Shown: in pieces, positions 32,895 through 41,700 of the stretch
Numbering within the stretch: the first letter of the stretch is position 1
Layout of the letters: each line of letters starts with the position of its first letter
Source of the DNA: JBDHZK01 sp039811865
GTDB lineage: Bacteria; Actinomycetota; Actinomycetes; Propionibacteriales; Propionibacteriaceae
Length of the DNA: 58,476 bases
Assembly (NCBI GenBank): GCA_039811865.1
Contig: JBDHZK010000002.1
Span: 1 to 58,476, forward strand
Direction: 5' to 3'
Notes under the pieces: generated by a model
Database searches by the model: none
What the model was told of the DNA's origin: nothing
What the model saw: only the letters and a program-made list of their open reading frames with translations
Position numbers and translations under genes: made by a program

Positions 32895-32925
32895 GCCGAT
32901 CGAAGGGTTTGTCCCTTCGTTCGGC
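32895..32925. terminator. Bidirectional terminator hairpin between convergent genes
   Basis: Stem GCCGA-T-CGAAGGG (32895-32907) pairs with CCCTTCG-T-TCGGC (32913-32925), loop TTTGT, one mismatch. It lies 23 bp after doxX and ahead of the end of kdpE, which converges on it. Confidence 0.65.
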
Positions 32926-33034
32926 CGATGAGCTCGTCGACGGGCGCGAACCGGTCGTTTCGTCGGCGTTGGTGACGTTGGGACCGGGGCCCGTCCAGGG
33001 GTGGCAACCGGCCGTGACGCGTCGGCGCGCCAGT

Positions 33035-33712
33035 TCACGGCTCGAAGCGGTACCCCAGGCCAGGCTCGGTCACGAAGTGGCGCGGCTGGCTCGGGTCGGC
33101 CTCGAGCTTTCGGCGCAGCTGGGCGACGTAGACGCGCAGGTAGTTGGTCTCGCGTTCGTACTTGGGGCCCCAGACCTCGGCGAGCAGTTGCGTGCCGGGG
33201 ACGAGCACCCCAGGTCGGCGCACCAACGCCTCGGCCAGGTGCCACTCCGTGGGCGTCAGCTTGACCTCTTCGCCGCCGCGAAATGCGCGCTTCGCGGCCA
33301 GGTCGAGGGTGAAGTCGTCCGTGATCACCTTCGGCTCGGCGGCGATGTCCGCACCCCCGCGACGCAGCGCGGCCCGGATTCTCGCCAGCAGTTCGTCCAT
33401 GCCGAACGGCTTGGTCACATAGTCGTCCGCGCCGGCGTCCAAGGCGTCGACCTTGTCCGCCTGCCCCTCCCTGGCCGACAAGACGATGATCGGCAGGGAC
33501 GTCCACCCGCGCAGCCCGGCGATCACGTCCACGCCGTCCATGTCGGGAAGGCCGAGGTCGACGATGGCCAGGTCTGGGGGTACCGCTGCAGCCGCCCGCA
33601 AGGCCGTGGCGCCGTCGCCCACCGCGTCGACGTCGTAGCGGCGGGCCTTCAGGTTGATGGCCAGTGCTCGGCGCAACGCCGGCTCGTCCTCAACGATGAG
33701 CAACCGGGGCAT
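33035..33712 (-). CDS. kdpE: KdpE-type response regulator
   Basis: 225 residues. Receiver domain: LLIVEDEP (acidic pocket), phosphorylated Asp in LAIVDLGLPDMDG (residue 52), VLSARE (Thr/Ser switch), DYVTKPF (Lys). C-terminal OmpR-type winged helix: VKLTPTEWHLAEALVRRPGVLV and ETNYLRVYVAQLRRKLEADP...FVTEPGLGYRF, very close to KdpE. It overlaps the kinase gene by 23 nt. Classical KdpE activates kdpFABC under K+ limitation; no kdp ATPase genes are in view, and the neighbour is a KimA-like K+ permease, its likely target. Confidence 0.9.
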   Translation of the reverse strand: MPRLLIVEDEPALRRALAINLKARRYDVDAVGDGATALRAAAAVPPDLAIVDLGLPDMDGVDVIAGLRGWTSLPIIVLSAREGQADKVDALDAGADDYVTKPFGMDELLARIRAALRRGGADIAAEPKVITDDFTLDLAAKRAFRGGEEVKLTPTEWHLAEALVRRPGVLVPGTQLLAEVWGPKYERETNYLRVYVAQLRRKLEADPSQPRHFVTEPGLGYRFEP

Positions 33713-35102
33713 CCGCGGCCTCCAAGTCGAGGGTCATGGTGAGCCCGCCGCCGGGCGTCGTGGAAGCAACTATGCGCCCTCCCATGGCTTCGGTGAAGCC
33801 CTTCGCGATCGCCAGGCCGAGGCCTACCCCGGCGTGGCTCCGGTCGTCGAAGCGCTGGAACGGCGTGAAGATCGCATCCAGCCGCGCCGCCGGGATTCCG
33901 GGGCCGTGATCGATCACCTGGACGAGCACCCTGGTGCCGCTCGCCTGGGCGATGACCTCCACGCCCGGTCCACCCGTCACGTGCCGGCGCGCGTTGTCGA
34001 TCAGGTTGGCCAAGACCCGCTCCAACAGGCCGGCGTCGGCGCGGATCATGGGAAGGTCCTCTGGGATGTCCCAACGGGTCGGAGCCTCCCCCGGCCGGAA
34101 CGCTCCTACCAGCGCCTCCTCCAGCCGGATGCTCCGAGGTTGGACCACCAGCGCTCCCGCCTGGATGCGGCTCATGTCGAGCAGGTTCGCAATCAGGTCG
34201 CCTAGTCGGTCGGTGCGCTCCTCAACGGCTGCCAGCAACTCGGCACGCTCGGCGTCTTCGAGCTCGATGTCGTCTTGACGAAGCGTCGCGACCGACGCCT
34301 TGATCGCCGCCAGCGGGCTGCGCAGGTCGTGACCGACGGCCGCGAGCAGCGCCGAACGGACCTGGTCGACCTTGGCCAGCTCCTCGGCGCGCCTGGCCTG
34401 AGCGGCGAGTTGTTCGGTGCGCCAAAGCCGTCCGGCGGTCGTGGCGAGACTGCCGAGCAGCTTGCGGTCCTGGCCGACGGACGCCGGCCCGCTCAGTACC
34501 AGGGTGAGCCCCTGGCCCGCGTCCACCACCACTTCGATGTCGTCCGGGGCGGGCGAGCCCACTCCCGCCAGCGTCGTCCCGCCATCGCGCAGGGCGGCCG
34601 CGTTCATTCCGAAGACGCTGCGGGCGTCCGCCAGCGCCTCGCTCAAGGACCCGTGCCCGTGTTCGCGGCTGCCGAGTTCGCGCAGCCAGCGCGCCTCCAC
34701 CTTGGACCGCTCCGCGGTCGCCGCGCTTCGCGCCGCTAGTTCGGTGATCAAAGTCACCAAGGCCGCGACGGCCGTGAACACGACCAGGTCCACGCCTTCG
34801 GTCTGACTACGTACGACGAGGCTGTGATACGGCTCGGCAAAGAAGAAGTTGGCACACATCGCCGCCGCCACGGTGGCCAGCAGCGCGGGGAGCACGCCGC
34901 CGATGGCCGAGGCCGTGACGGCGACGAGGAGGTAGGCCAGCAGGACGGTGTCCAGGCCGAAGTTGCCGCGGAACGGGAGCAGCGCCACCGTCAGCGTAGG
35001 GATCCCCACGATTGCCGTGGCGAAGCCCCACGCCTGCCGGGACGCCGGCAGTCCGGACGCGAACCCGCGCCGCGGGACGTCCGGACTGCCAAGGCCGCTC
35101 AT
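33690..35102 (-). CDS. KdpD-like sensor kinase lacking the N-terminal KdpD/Usp domains
   Basis: 470 residues from ATG 35102, 5 nt after the permease stop. DUF4118 four-helix membrane region at about 25-125 (LLAYLLVAVTASAIGGVLPALLATVAAAMCANFFFAEPY), a GAF-like region, then HisKA with the phosphorylated His in LLAAVGHDLRSPLAAIKASV (~260) and HATPase with NLIDNARRHV, DHGPGIP and GVGLGLAIAKGFTEAMGG. This is the C-terminal half of KdpD. The ~370-residue cytosolic KdpD and Usp domains, which sense cytoplasmic signals (including c-di-AMP in some species), are missing. The normal start and RBS-less spacing show it is a natural short form. Confidence 0.88.
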   Translation of the reverse strand: MSGLGSPDVPRRGFASGLPASRQAWGFATAIVGIPTLTVALLPFRGNFGLDTVLLAYLLVAVTASAIGGVLPALLATVAAAMCANFFFAEPYHSLVVRSQTEGVDLVVFTAVAALVTLITELAARSAATAERSKVEARWLRELGSREHGHGSLSEALADARSVFGMNAAALRDGGTTLAGVGSPAPDDIEVVVDAGQGLTLVLSGPASVGQDRKLLGSLATTAGRLWRTEQLAAQARRAEELAKVDQVRSALLAAVGHDLRSPLAAIKASVATLRQDDIELEDAERAELLAAVEERTDRLGDLIANLLDMSRIQAGALVVQPRSIRLEEALVGAFRPGEAPTRWDIPEDLPMIRADAGLLERVLANLIDNARRHVTGGPGVEVIAQASGTRVLVQVIDHGPGIPAARLDAIFTPFQRFDDRSHAGVGLGLAIAKGFTEAMGGRIVASTTPGGGLTMTLDLEAADAPVAHR

Positions 35103-35107
35103 GCGGG

Positions 35108-37183
35108 TCAGTTTGTCACCAGCGCCCGCCGGGGTTCGCGCTCGACCGTGGGCGACGGACCGGGGTCAACGTGCCGAGCCGGGGGAGCCGGCGGCGCGGC
35201 GACAGGAGGACGCTCGGCTCGCTCCTGCGCCTCTGCGCGGAGAAGTTCGGCTTCCGCTCCTGGCCGGTCGAGCGCGTAGCGTTCGGCCGAACGCAACTGG
35301 AACGGCACGCTCGTGACCATGACACCGGGCATGTACAACAGGCGGGTCTTGAGCCGGAGTGCGCTTTGGTTGTGCAGGATGTGCTCCCACCAGCGTCCGA
35401 CCACGTACTCGGGGACGAAGACCTCGACCGCATCTCGTGGCCCGATCTCCATCTGGTTTAGATACCGGACGACCGGCGAGACCAAGTCGCGGTACTCCGA
35501 GTTCACCACCGCCAACCGCACGGGGATCTCACGGTCGGCCCACTCGTTCACCAGCGCGGCCGTTTCGGCCGGGTTCGTGTCCACGCGCAGGGCCGTGATC
35601 GTGGACGGCCGGATCGCCTTGGCGAACGCCAGGGCCTTCAGCGCCGGCTCGTTCAGGCGGCTGACCAGGACGATCGCATGAATCCGGCTCGGCAACACGA
35701 TCCCGTTCGCCTTCGGCCGCAGGAACCTGCGAACACGTTCGTAGTGGCGGTGCACGCGGATCATCGCGAAGTAGAAGATCGGAATGGCGACCACGACCAG
35801 CCAAGCGCCGTGGGTGAACTTCGTGAACAAGACGATGACCAGCACCGCGCCGGTCGCGATGGTTCCGATCAGGTTGATCGCCAGGGCGCCGGCGATCTTG
35901 GCCCGGCGCGCGTCCGGACGCCGCAGCTCGCGCCGCCAATGGACGACCATGCCCGCCTGGCTCAGGGTGAACGACAAGAAGACGCCCAGGATGTAAAGCT
36001 GGATCAGCCGGGTCACCGAGGCGTCGAACGCGACGATCAGACCGGCGGCGATCCCGGCGAGGATCAGGATGCCGTTGGAGTGCACGAGCCGATCCCCGCG
36101 GCGGGCCAACTGCTTCGGCAGATATCTATCGGCCGCGAGGATCGACGCGAGGATCGGAAAGCCGTTGAACGCGGTGTTCGCGGCCAGCACGAGGATCAGG
36201 GTCGTGAAGCCCTGCACGGCGAAGAAGCCGATCGAATCGTTGCCGAAGACCGCCGCCGAAAGCTGCGCCAGCACCGTCCGCTGCTCGTAGCCCGCTGGTG
36301 TTCCGGTCAGGTGGTCGACCGATTCGGCGATGTGGATGCCGCTCCAGGCGCTGAGCACGGCGATGCCGAGCATCATGGCGATGGACAGGGCCGCCATCAT
36401 CAGCAGGGTCGTGGCGGCGTTGCGCGACTTCGGCTTGCGGAAGCTCGGAACGCCATTGCTCACCGCCTCCACCCCGGTCAGCGAGGTACAGCCGGAGGCG
36501 AAGGCGCGCAGCACCAGGATCAACATCGCCGCGCCGGTCGCCCGCTCCGCGGTGAAACCGAAGGATGCCGACTCAGCCACTGGCGCATGTCCGGTGATTG
36601 CCTGCCAGAACCCCACGGCGAGCATCACGAACACCGAGACCAAGAAGCCATACGTCGGGATGGCGAAGGCCGACCCGCTCTCCTTCACGCCGCGCAGGTT
36701 CATCAGGGTGATACCGGCGATCATCGCCAGGCACAACCCGACCGAGTAGGGCCGTAGCGCGGGGAGGGCTGAGGTCAGGTTGTCCACGCCGGAGGCGATC
36801 GAGACCGCGACGGTCATGACGTAGTCGACCATCAGTGCGCTGGCGGCCACGAGGGCCGCCTTGTTGCCGAGGTTGGCCTTGCTCACGGCGTAGGCGCCCC
36901 CGCCGCTGGGGTAGGCGTGGCAGGTCTGTCGGTAGGAGACCGTCACGATCCCCAGCAGGGCGACCACGGCAAGGGCGATCCACGGGGTCAGGGTCACGGC
37001 CGCCGCGCCGCCCAACGCCAGGACGAGCAGGATCTCCTGGGTCGCATAGGCATTGGACGAGATCGGGTCACTGCAGAACACCGGCAGGGCGAGCCGCTTC
37101 GGTAGGAGCGTTTCGCCCATCTGGTCCGAGCGCATCGGGTTTCCGACGAGCAGGCGTTTGGTGAGGCTGGTTGCGCTGGTCAC
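35108..37183 (-). CDS. KimA-like APC family potassium transporter
   Basis: 691 residues, about 12 membrane segments, then a ~180-residue cytosolic C-terminal domain. FCSDPISSNAYATQEILLVLAL, SYRQTCHAYPSGGGAYAVSKANLG, LVDYVMTVAVSIASGVDNLTSA, and FGFTAERATGAAMLILVLRAFASGCTSLTGVEAVSNGVP match KimA (YdaO of Bacillus), the H+-coupled high-affinity K+ importer. The C-terminal part (ALRVDTNPAETAALVNEWAD) is the Usp-like regulatory region. First gene of an operon with the KdpD/KdpE-like pair, which strongly supports a potassium role. The family also includes other APC permeases, so the substrate is inferred. Confidence 0.85.
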   Translation of the reverse strand: MTSATSLTKRLLVGNPMRSDQMGETLLPKRLALPVFCSDPISSNAYATQEILLVLALGGAAAVTLTPWIALAVVALLGIVTVSYRQTCHAYPSGGGAYAVSKANLGNKAALVAASALMVDYVMTVAVSIASGVDNLTSALPALRPYSVGLCLAMIAGITLMNLRGVKESGSAFAIPTYGFLVSVFVMLAVGFWQAITGHAPVAESASFGFTAERATGAAMLILVLRAFASGCTSLTGVEAVSNGVPSFRKPKSRNAATTLLMMAALSIAMMLGIAVLSAWSGIHIAESVDHLTGTPAGYEQRTVLAQLSAAVFGNDSIGFFAVQGFTTLILVLAANTAFNGFPILASILAADRYLPKQLARRGDRLVHSNGILILAGIAAGLIVAFDASVTRLIQLYILGVFLSFTLSQAGMVVHWRRELRRPDARRAKIAGALAINLIGTIATGAVLVIVLFTKFTHGAWLVVVAIPIFYFAMIRVHRHYERVRRFLRPKANGIVLPSRIHAIVLVSRLNEPALKALAFAKAIRPSTITALRVDTNPAETAALVNEWADREIPVRLAVVNSEYRDLVSPVVRYLNQMEIGPRDAVEVFVPEYVVGRWWEHILHNQSALRLKTRLLYMPGVMVTSVPFQLRSAERYALDRPGAEAELLRAEAQERAERPPVAAPPAPPARHVDPGPSPTVEREPRRALVTN

Positions 37184-37224
37184 GCCACCAACCTGCGCCG
37201 ACCGGCGATCCCGGGAGCGACATC

Positions 37225-37269
37225 TTGACGCGTTCTTAACGCTCGAACGGCCGAGCTTGACGCGGTCTT
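37225..37269 (-). promoter_or_regulatory. Tandem repeat upstream of the KimA-like gene, possible KdpE site
   Basis: TTGACGCGTTCTT (37225-37237) and TTGACGCGGTCTT (37257-37269) are 13-bp direct repeats with one mismatch, 32 bp apart (three helical turns). They lie 42-86 bp upstream of the start of the potassium operon, the usual place for an OmpR-type activator. Confidence 0.45.
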
Positions 37270-37297
37270 GGCGATCCGAGCCCAGGGCTGGCTAGCT

Positions 37298-37331
37298 GTT
37301 GATCTGGGCCGGATAAGCGGCCCGAATCAAC
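37298..37331. repeat. Hairpin with GATAAG loop (relative of 17723-17756)
   Basis: GTTGATCTGGGCCG, loop GATAAG, CGGCCCGAATCAAC. The stem has 12 of 14 pairs; the loop is identical to that at 17723 and both stems begin GTTGAT and end ATCAAC. It sits between two - strand genes and could end the AlkZ-like transcript. Confidence 0.6.
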
Positions 37332-37362
37332 ACGTTGTTGGGATTTGGTCCCCAGGCCCGGC

Positions 37363-38430
37363 TCAGTCGAGGCCGAATTGCGCCACCGCCTGGCTCTGCG
37401 CAGCGATCTCGGCGCGCAGGCCAGGGCTGAGGGTGTCGGTCAACTCGAGCCGGATCTCGCCTCGCCCTCGGGTCAGGCGCCGCCGCCACGTCCCGACGTC
37501 GCGGCGTCCGGCGATGACGACGCCGGTCGAGGCCTCCGCAAAGCGCTCGATGGCCGTTCCGCTGGGATGACCGGGGGCGCGCCGAAAGCCCGTGCGCGGG
37601 TAGGTCAGGAACGCCTCGTCGAAGACGGGGAGTAGGAATACCGAGTCAGGGGAGCGGAGCTGTGGTCCGGATTGAGCGAGGGAAGCTGGGTCGTGCCACA
37701 GCTCGAGGCCCTCGACGTCGAGAGGCAACAACTCCGGCAGGTCGCCCAATGCGAGCTTGATCTCGGCCTGGGTGACGGCGGCCCAGCGGGTCAGATCCTT
37801 GACGTCGGCAGGCCCGTGACCGGCGAAGAATCGGGCCACCAGCCGCCGCACCGCGACTTCGCGGTCGAGCCGCGGCGTAGGCGCGATCCACTCATCGACC
37901 AGGGCATAGGTGTGCTCGCGGCCGCGCAGGGGCCCTGAGCAGACCACCGATTGAAGTTCGGCTGTGAGCAGCATGTGGCTCACTGCGGAGTTGTCCCGGG
38001 GCAGGCCTGCCTCGAACAGGGCGGGCGCCAACTCGCCGCGGGTCAATTGCCTGCCCCTCAGCTCCGTGATCAGCACGTCCAGTCCACGCTGGCGCAGCGG
38101 ATCGTCCAGGCCGAGTCGGGCGTGGCGCCCGCGCAGGCCCTGCAAGACTTTCGGGGCGACCAACGCCTGAACCCAGCGCAGATCCTCGGCGGCGACGAAA
38201 TGCCAGGTCGGGCGGAGGATGTGGGTTCGGACGATCCGGCCCTCATTGATCGCAGCCCGCACGGCCGCATCCCCGCCCTGGGACCGCAAGGTAAGGGAGT
38301 AGCGCGAGAAGGGAGCGTCCTGGGCCTGGACGCACAGCATGGTCCGGACCGCGTCTGCGACGTCGGCGAACGGCGACGTGGTCAGCCGCTGTGTTGCCAT
38401 TCGCTGCCTGAGGGCTTCGTTGCGGTCCAT
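37363..38430 (-). CDS. Winged-helix AlkZ-like protein (HTH_42)
   Basis: 355 residues. It has the HTH_42/AlkZ arrangement: three winged helices and the LCVQAQDAPFSRYSLTLRSQG region with the Q-x-Q/D motif, RPTWHFVAAEDLRWVQAL, GRQLTRGELAPALFEAGL, YALVDEW and VFLLPVFDEAFLTYP. In Streptomyces AlkZ this family unhooks interstrand crosslinks, with QxQ as catalytic motif; the sequence here is QAQD. Many family members are stand-alone and uncharacterised. A DNA glycosylase role is likely but substrate is unknown. Divergent from the amylopullulanase gene. Confidence 0.85.
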   Translation of the reverse strand: MDRNEALRQRMATQRLTTSPFADVADAVRTMLCVQAQDAPFSRYSLTLRSQGGDAAVRAAINEGRIVRTHILRPTWHFVAAEDLRWVQALVAPKVLQGLRGRHARLGLDDPLRQRGLDVLITELRGRQLTRGELAPALFEAGLPRDNSAVSHMLLTAELQSVVCSGPLRGREHTYALVDEWIAPTPRLDREVAVRRLVARFFAGHGPADVKDLTRWAAVTQAEIKLALGDLPELLPLDVEGLELWHDPASLAQSGPQLRSPDSVFLLPVFDEAFLTYPRTGFRRAPGHPSGTAIERFAEASTGVVIAGRRDVGTWRRRLTRGRGEIRLELTDTLSPGLRAEIAAQSQAVAQFGLD

Positions 38431-38721
38431 GAGCTCAGACTGCCCGGCGCCGCCGAGAGCCTCAAGCGGCTTCGGACCCGGCGGGCCAGGCTTGCGCAGG
38501 ATTCGATTGGACGCAAAAATAGAACATGTGAGCTATTCAAGGAGGCGTTGGGGGCGGCTGGGCCCCGACCGTCTTGGAGCGTGGCCCGATTGCGGATCGA
38601 AGCGGCGGCGCCGCTCGAAGCGGCTCGCGCCATCGAGCGGACCATCTCCTCTGGCCGAATACTTCCAGGGTGTAGGCATCGCCCCTACGCTGGCCCTGTT
38701 TGGGACTCACGGGACGAGGCC

Positions 38722-41700
38722 ATGATGCGCGATGTCAAGGCGGCGCGCCGAGCGTGGGTCTTGCTCGTCCTGGTGACGGCGTTGTGCTCGGGACTCTTGA
38801 CCCATAGCGCGCACGCCGATCCCCCTCGGACGATCACGCTGATCGGCACCATGCAGAAGTTGGTCGGCTGCGCCACGGACTGGCAGGCAGACTGCCAGCG
38901 CACCGACCTGCGGCTGCTCGAGGGCACGCGCTACGGACTCGAGGTCGCACTTCCGGCAGGCACTTACGAGTACAAATTTGCCGCCGATCACAAGATGGAC
39001 GAAACCTACGGCGCCGACGGCGTGCGGTCGGGTCTCAACCTGCCGCTGGTGATCGCCGGGCCGACCCGGCTGCTCTTTTGGTACGACGACGCCACGCATG
39101 CCCTCGGGGTGGCCCCCACCGACGTCTCGGGTGCGGCGTCCGCGGCTGATCGCCAACTCGCGGGGCAAAGCCTTCGTAACGCCCTTACCCGGGAGCGGTT
39201 CTACTTCGCGCTCGTCGACCGGTTCGCCAACGGCAATAGAGCGAACGATGCCGGTGGCCTGGTCGGTGACCGGATGGTGACCGGTCTCGACCCGCGCGAC
39301 AAGGCGTTCTACCACGGCGGTGACTTGGCCGGGCTAAAGGCGAAGCTGCCTTATATCAAGGGCCTCGGGACGACCGCGATCTGGTTGTCGCCAGTGTTCA
39401 AGAACCGGCCGGTGCAGGTCGGTCCTGGTGGACCATCCGCTGGCTATCACGGCTACTGGATCACCGATTTCACCCAGGTCGATCCGCATCTGGGCACCAA
39501 TGCCGAGCTGACCGAACTGATCGAATCGGCCCACAAGCAGGGCATGAAGGTCTTCTTCGACATCATCACCAACCACACTGCTGACGTCATTCAAAGCGGG
39601 TCCGACTACGTGTCGAAGGAGAACAAGCCGTACCTGGACGCCCAGGGAAACCCGTTCGACGACGCCTCCTACGTGGGGAAGTCCGACTTCCCGGCCGTGG
39701 ACGTCGCCAAGTCGTTTCCCTATGAGCCCAAGTTCCCCAACGCCTCGGATCAGACGGTGAAGGTGCCTGCCTGGCTGAACGATCCGAGGGTTTACCACAA
39801 CCGTGGCAACCTGGGCGACGCTGCGGAGTCCAAGCTCTACGGCGATTTCGCCGGGTTGGATGACCTGTGGACCGAGCGCGAAGACGTCGTCAAGGGCATG
39901 ACGGACATCTACAACTCCTGGGTCGACTTCGGCGTGGACGGATTCCGCGTCGACACCGTCAAGCACGTCAATATCGGCTTCTGGGAGCGGTTCAGCCCGG
40001 CGATCCTGGCGCACGCACTGTCGAAGGGCAAGAGGGACTTCTTCACCTTCGGTGAGGTGTACGACTCCGACCCGTCGGCCATCTCCAAGTACACGACCAC
40101 CGGACGCCTCCCCGCCGCGCTCGACTTCGGCTTCCAGGCGGCTGCTCTGGGCTTCGCCCAGGGGAAGCCGACGGTGGGGATCCGCGACCTATTCGCCGCG
40201 GACGACTACTACACCGATACCGACTCCAATGCCTACCAACTGCCGACGTTCTTGGGCAACCACGATCTGGGCCGGGTCGCTTATCAGCTCGCCAGCGGGG
40301 GCGCTCGCGACGACCTGCTCGACCGCACGAAACTGGCCACAGCTCTGCTCTACCTGACGCGGGGTCAGCCGGTCGTCTACTACGGAGACGAGCAAGGGTT
40401 CATCGGGTCCGGGGGTGACCAGGACGCTCGCCAGGATCTGTTCGCCACTTCGACCGCGCAGTACCGGGACGAGGAGGTGCTCGGCTCAGCATCGGGCAGC
40501 CGGGACCGCTACGACTCGTTGCACCCGCTCTACCGATTGATCGCCGACCTGGCCAAGCTCCGCCAGAACAACCCGGGGTTGTCCGACGGCGCGCAGATCC
40601 CCCGCTTCGCGTCGAATGCACCTGGCATCTACTCGTTCAGCCGCATCTCCACCGATGGTCGTGAATACGTGGTCGCGCTGAACAACGCGGCGCAGACCAA
40701 GTCGACGACGATCCAGACCTACTCGCCGAACACGACCTTCGAGCCCATTTACGGAACCACACGGCAGCTCAAGTCGGATGGCGAAGGGCGGCTCCAGCTA
40801 TTCGTGCCCGCGTTGGGTGCGATCGCCTACCGCGCGTCCTCGCTTCTGCCCAAGGCAAAGGGGGCGCCGGCGATCAGAATGGTCGCCCCAACCGCGGGCG
40901 AGGTGATCGGCGGTCGAACAGAGTTGGGCGCCGTTCTGGTCGAGAACTCGTTCGCGCAAGTCAGCTTCTCCATCCGGCAGGTGGGGCAGGTCGCCTGGAC
41001 GCCCCTTGGCACCGACGACGCGCCTCCCTACCGAGTCTTTGCCGACGTCGGCGCCTACCCGGCCGGAACCCTGCTGGAGATTCGAGCCGTCGCCAAGGAT
41101 CGATCCGGCAACCTGTCCGCCAACTCGACCTACGCGAGTGTGGGCACTCCGAAGGCAAAGCCCGGCCAGTTGGATCCATCGCTGCCACAGCCCCCGCCGA
41201 GTGCGGTCTCGGTGGCGGGCTCGTTCAACTCCGAGATGGGCTGCCCTGCCGACTGGCAGCCTGCCTGTGCGCAGGCTCAACTCAACGTCGATCCCCGCGA
41301 CGGAGTTTGGAAGGGCACCTACACGTTGCCTCCGGGTAGTTATGAGTACAAGGCGGCGCTGGACAGGGGCTGGGCGACCAACTATGGAGCGGGGGGCGTC
41401 CCGAATGGGCCGAATCTGAGCGTGAACGCGCCGAACGGCCCGGTCCGATTCTTCTTCGACCCAGTCAGGCATTTGGTCACCAGCGATGTGCAGGGGCCGA
41501 TCGTCACCGCGCCTGGGAGTTTCCAAAGCGAACTGGGCTGTGGCACCGATTGGGCCCCGGACTGCATGCTGCCCTGGCTCACCGACCCGGACAACGACGG
41601 CACCTACACATGGTCGTCCAGCGCCATCCCGCCTGGGAAGTACGAGTTCAAGATCACTCACGGGCTCAGCTGGGTCACAAGTTTCGGTGAGAACGGAGCG

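Noticed and set aside
37184..37362. c-di-AMP (ydaO) riboswitch ahead of the KimA-like gene
   Set aside because: KimA genes can carry one, but the leader is too short and has none of the conserved ydaO elements that I could see.
37951..38721. Upstream extension of the amylopullulanase frame
   Set aside because: It overlaps the AlkZ-like gene on the other strand, and a typical signal peptide starts at 38722. The extension has no recognisable domain.
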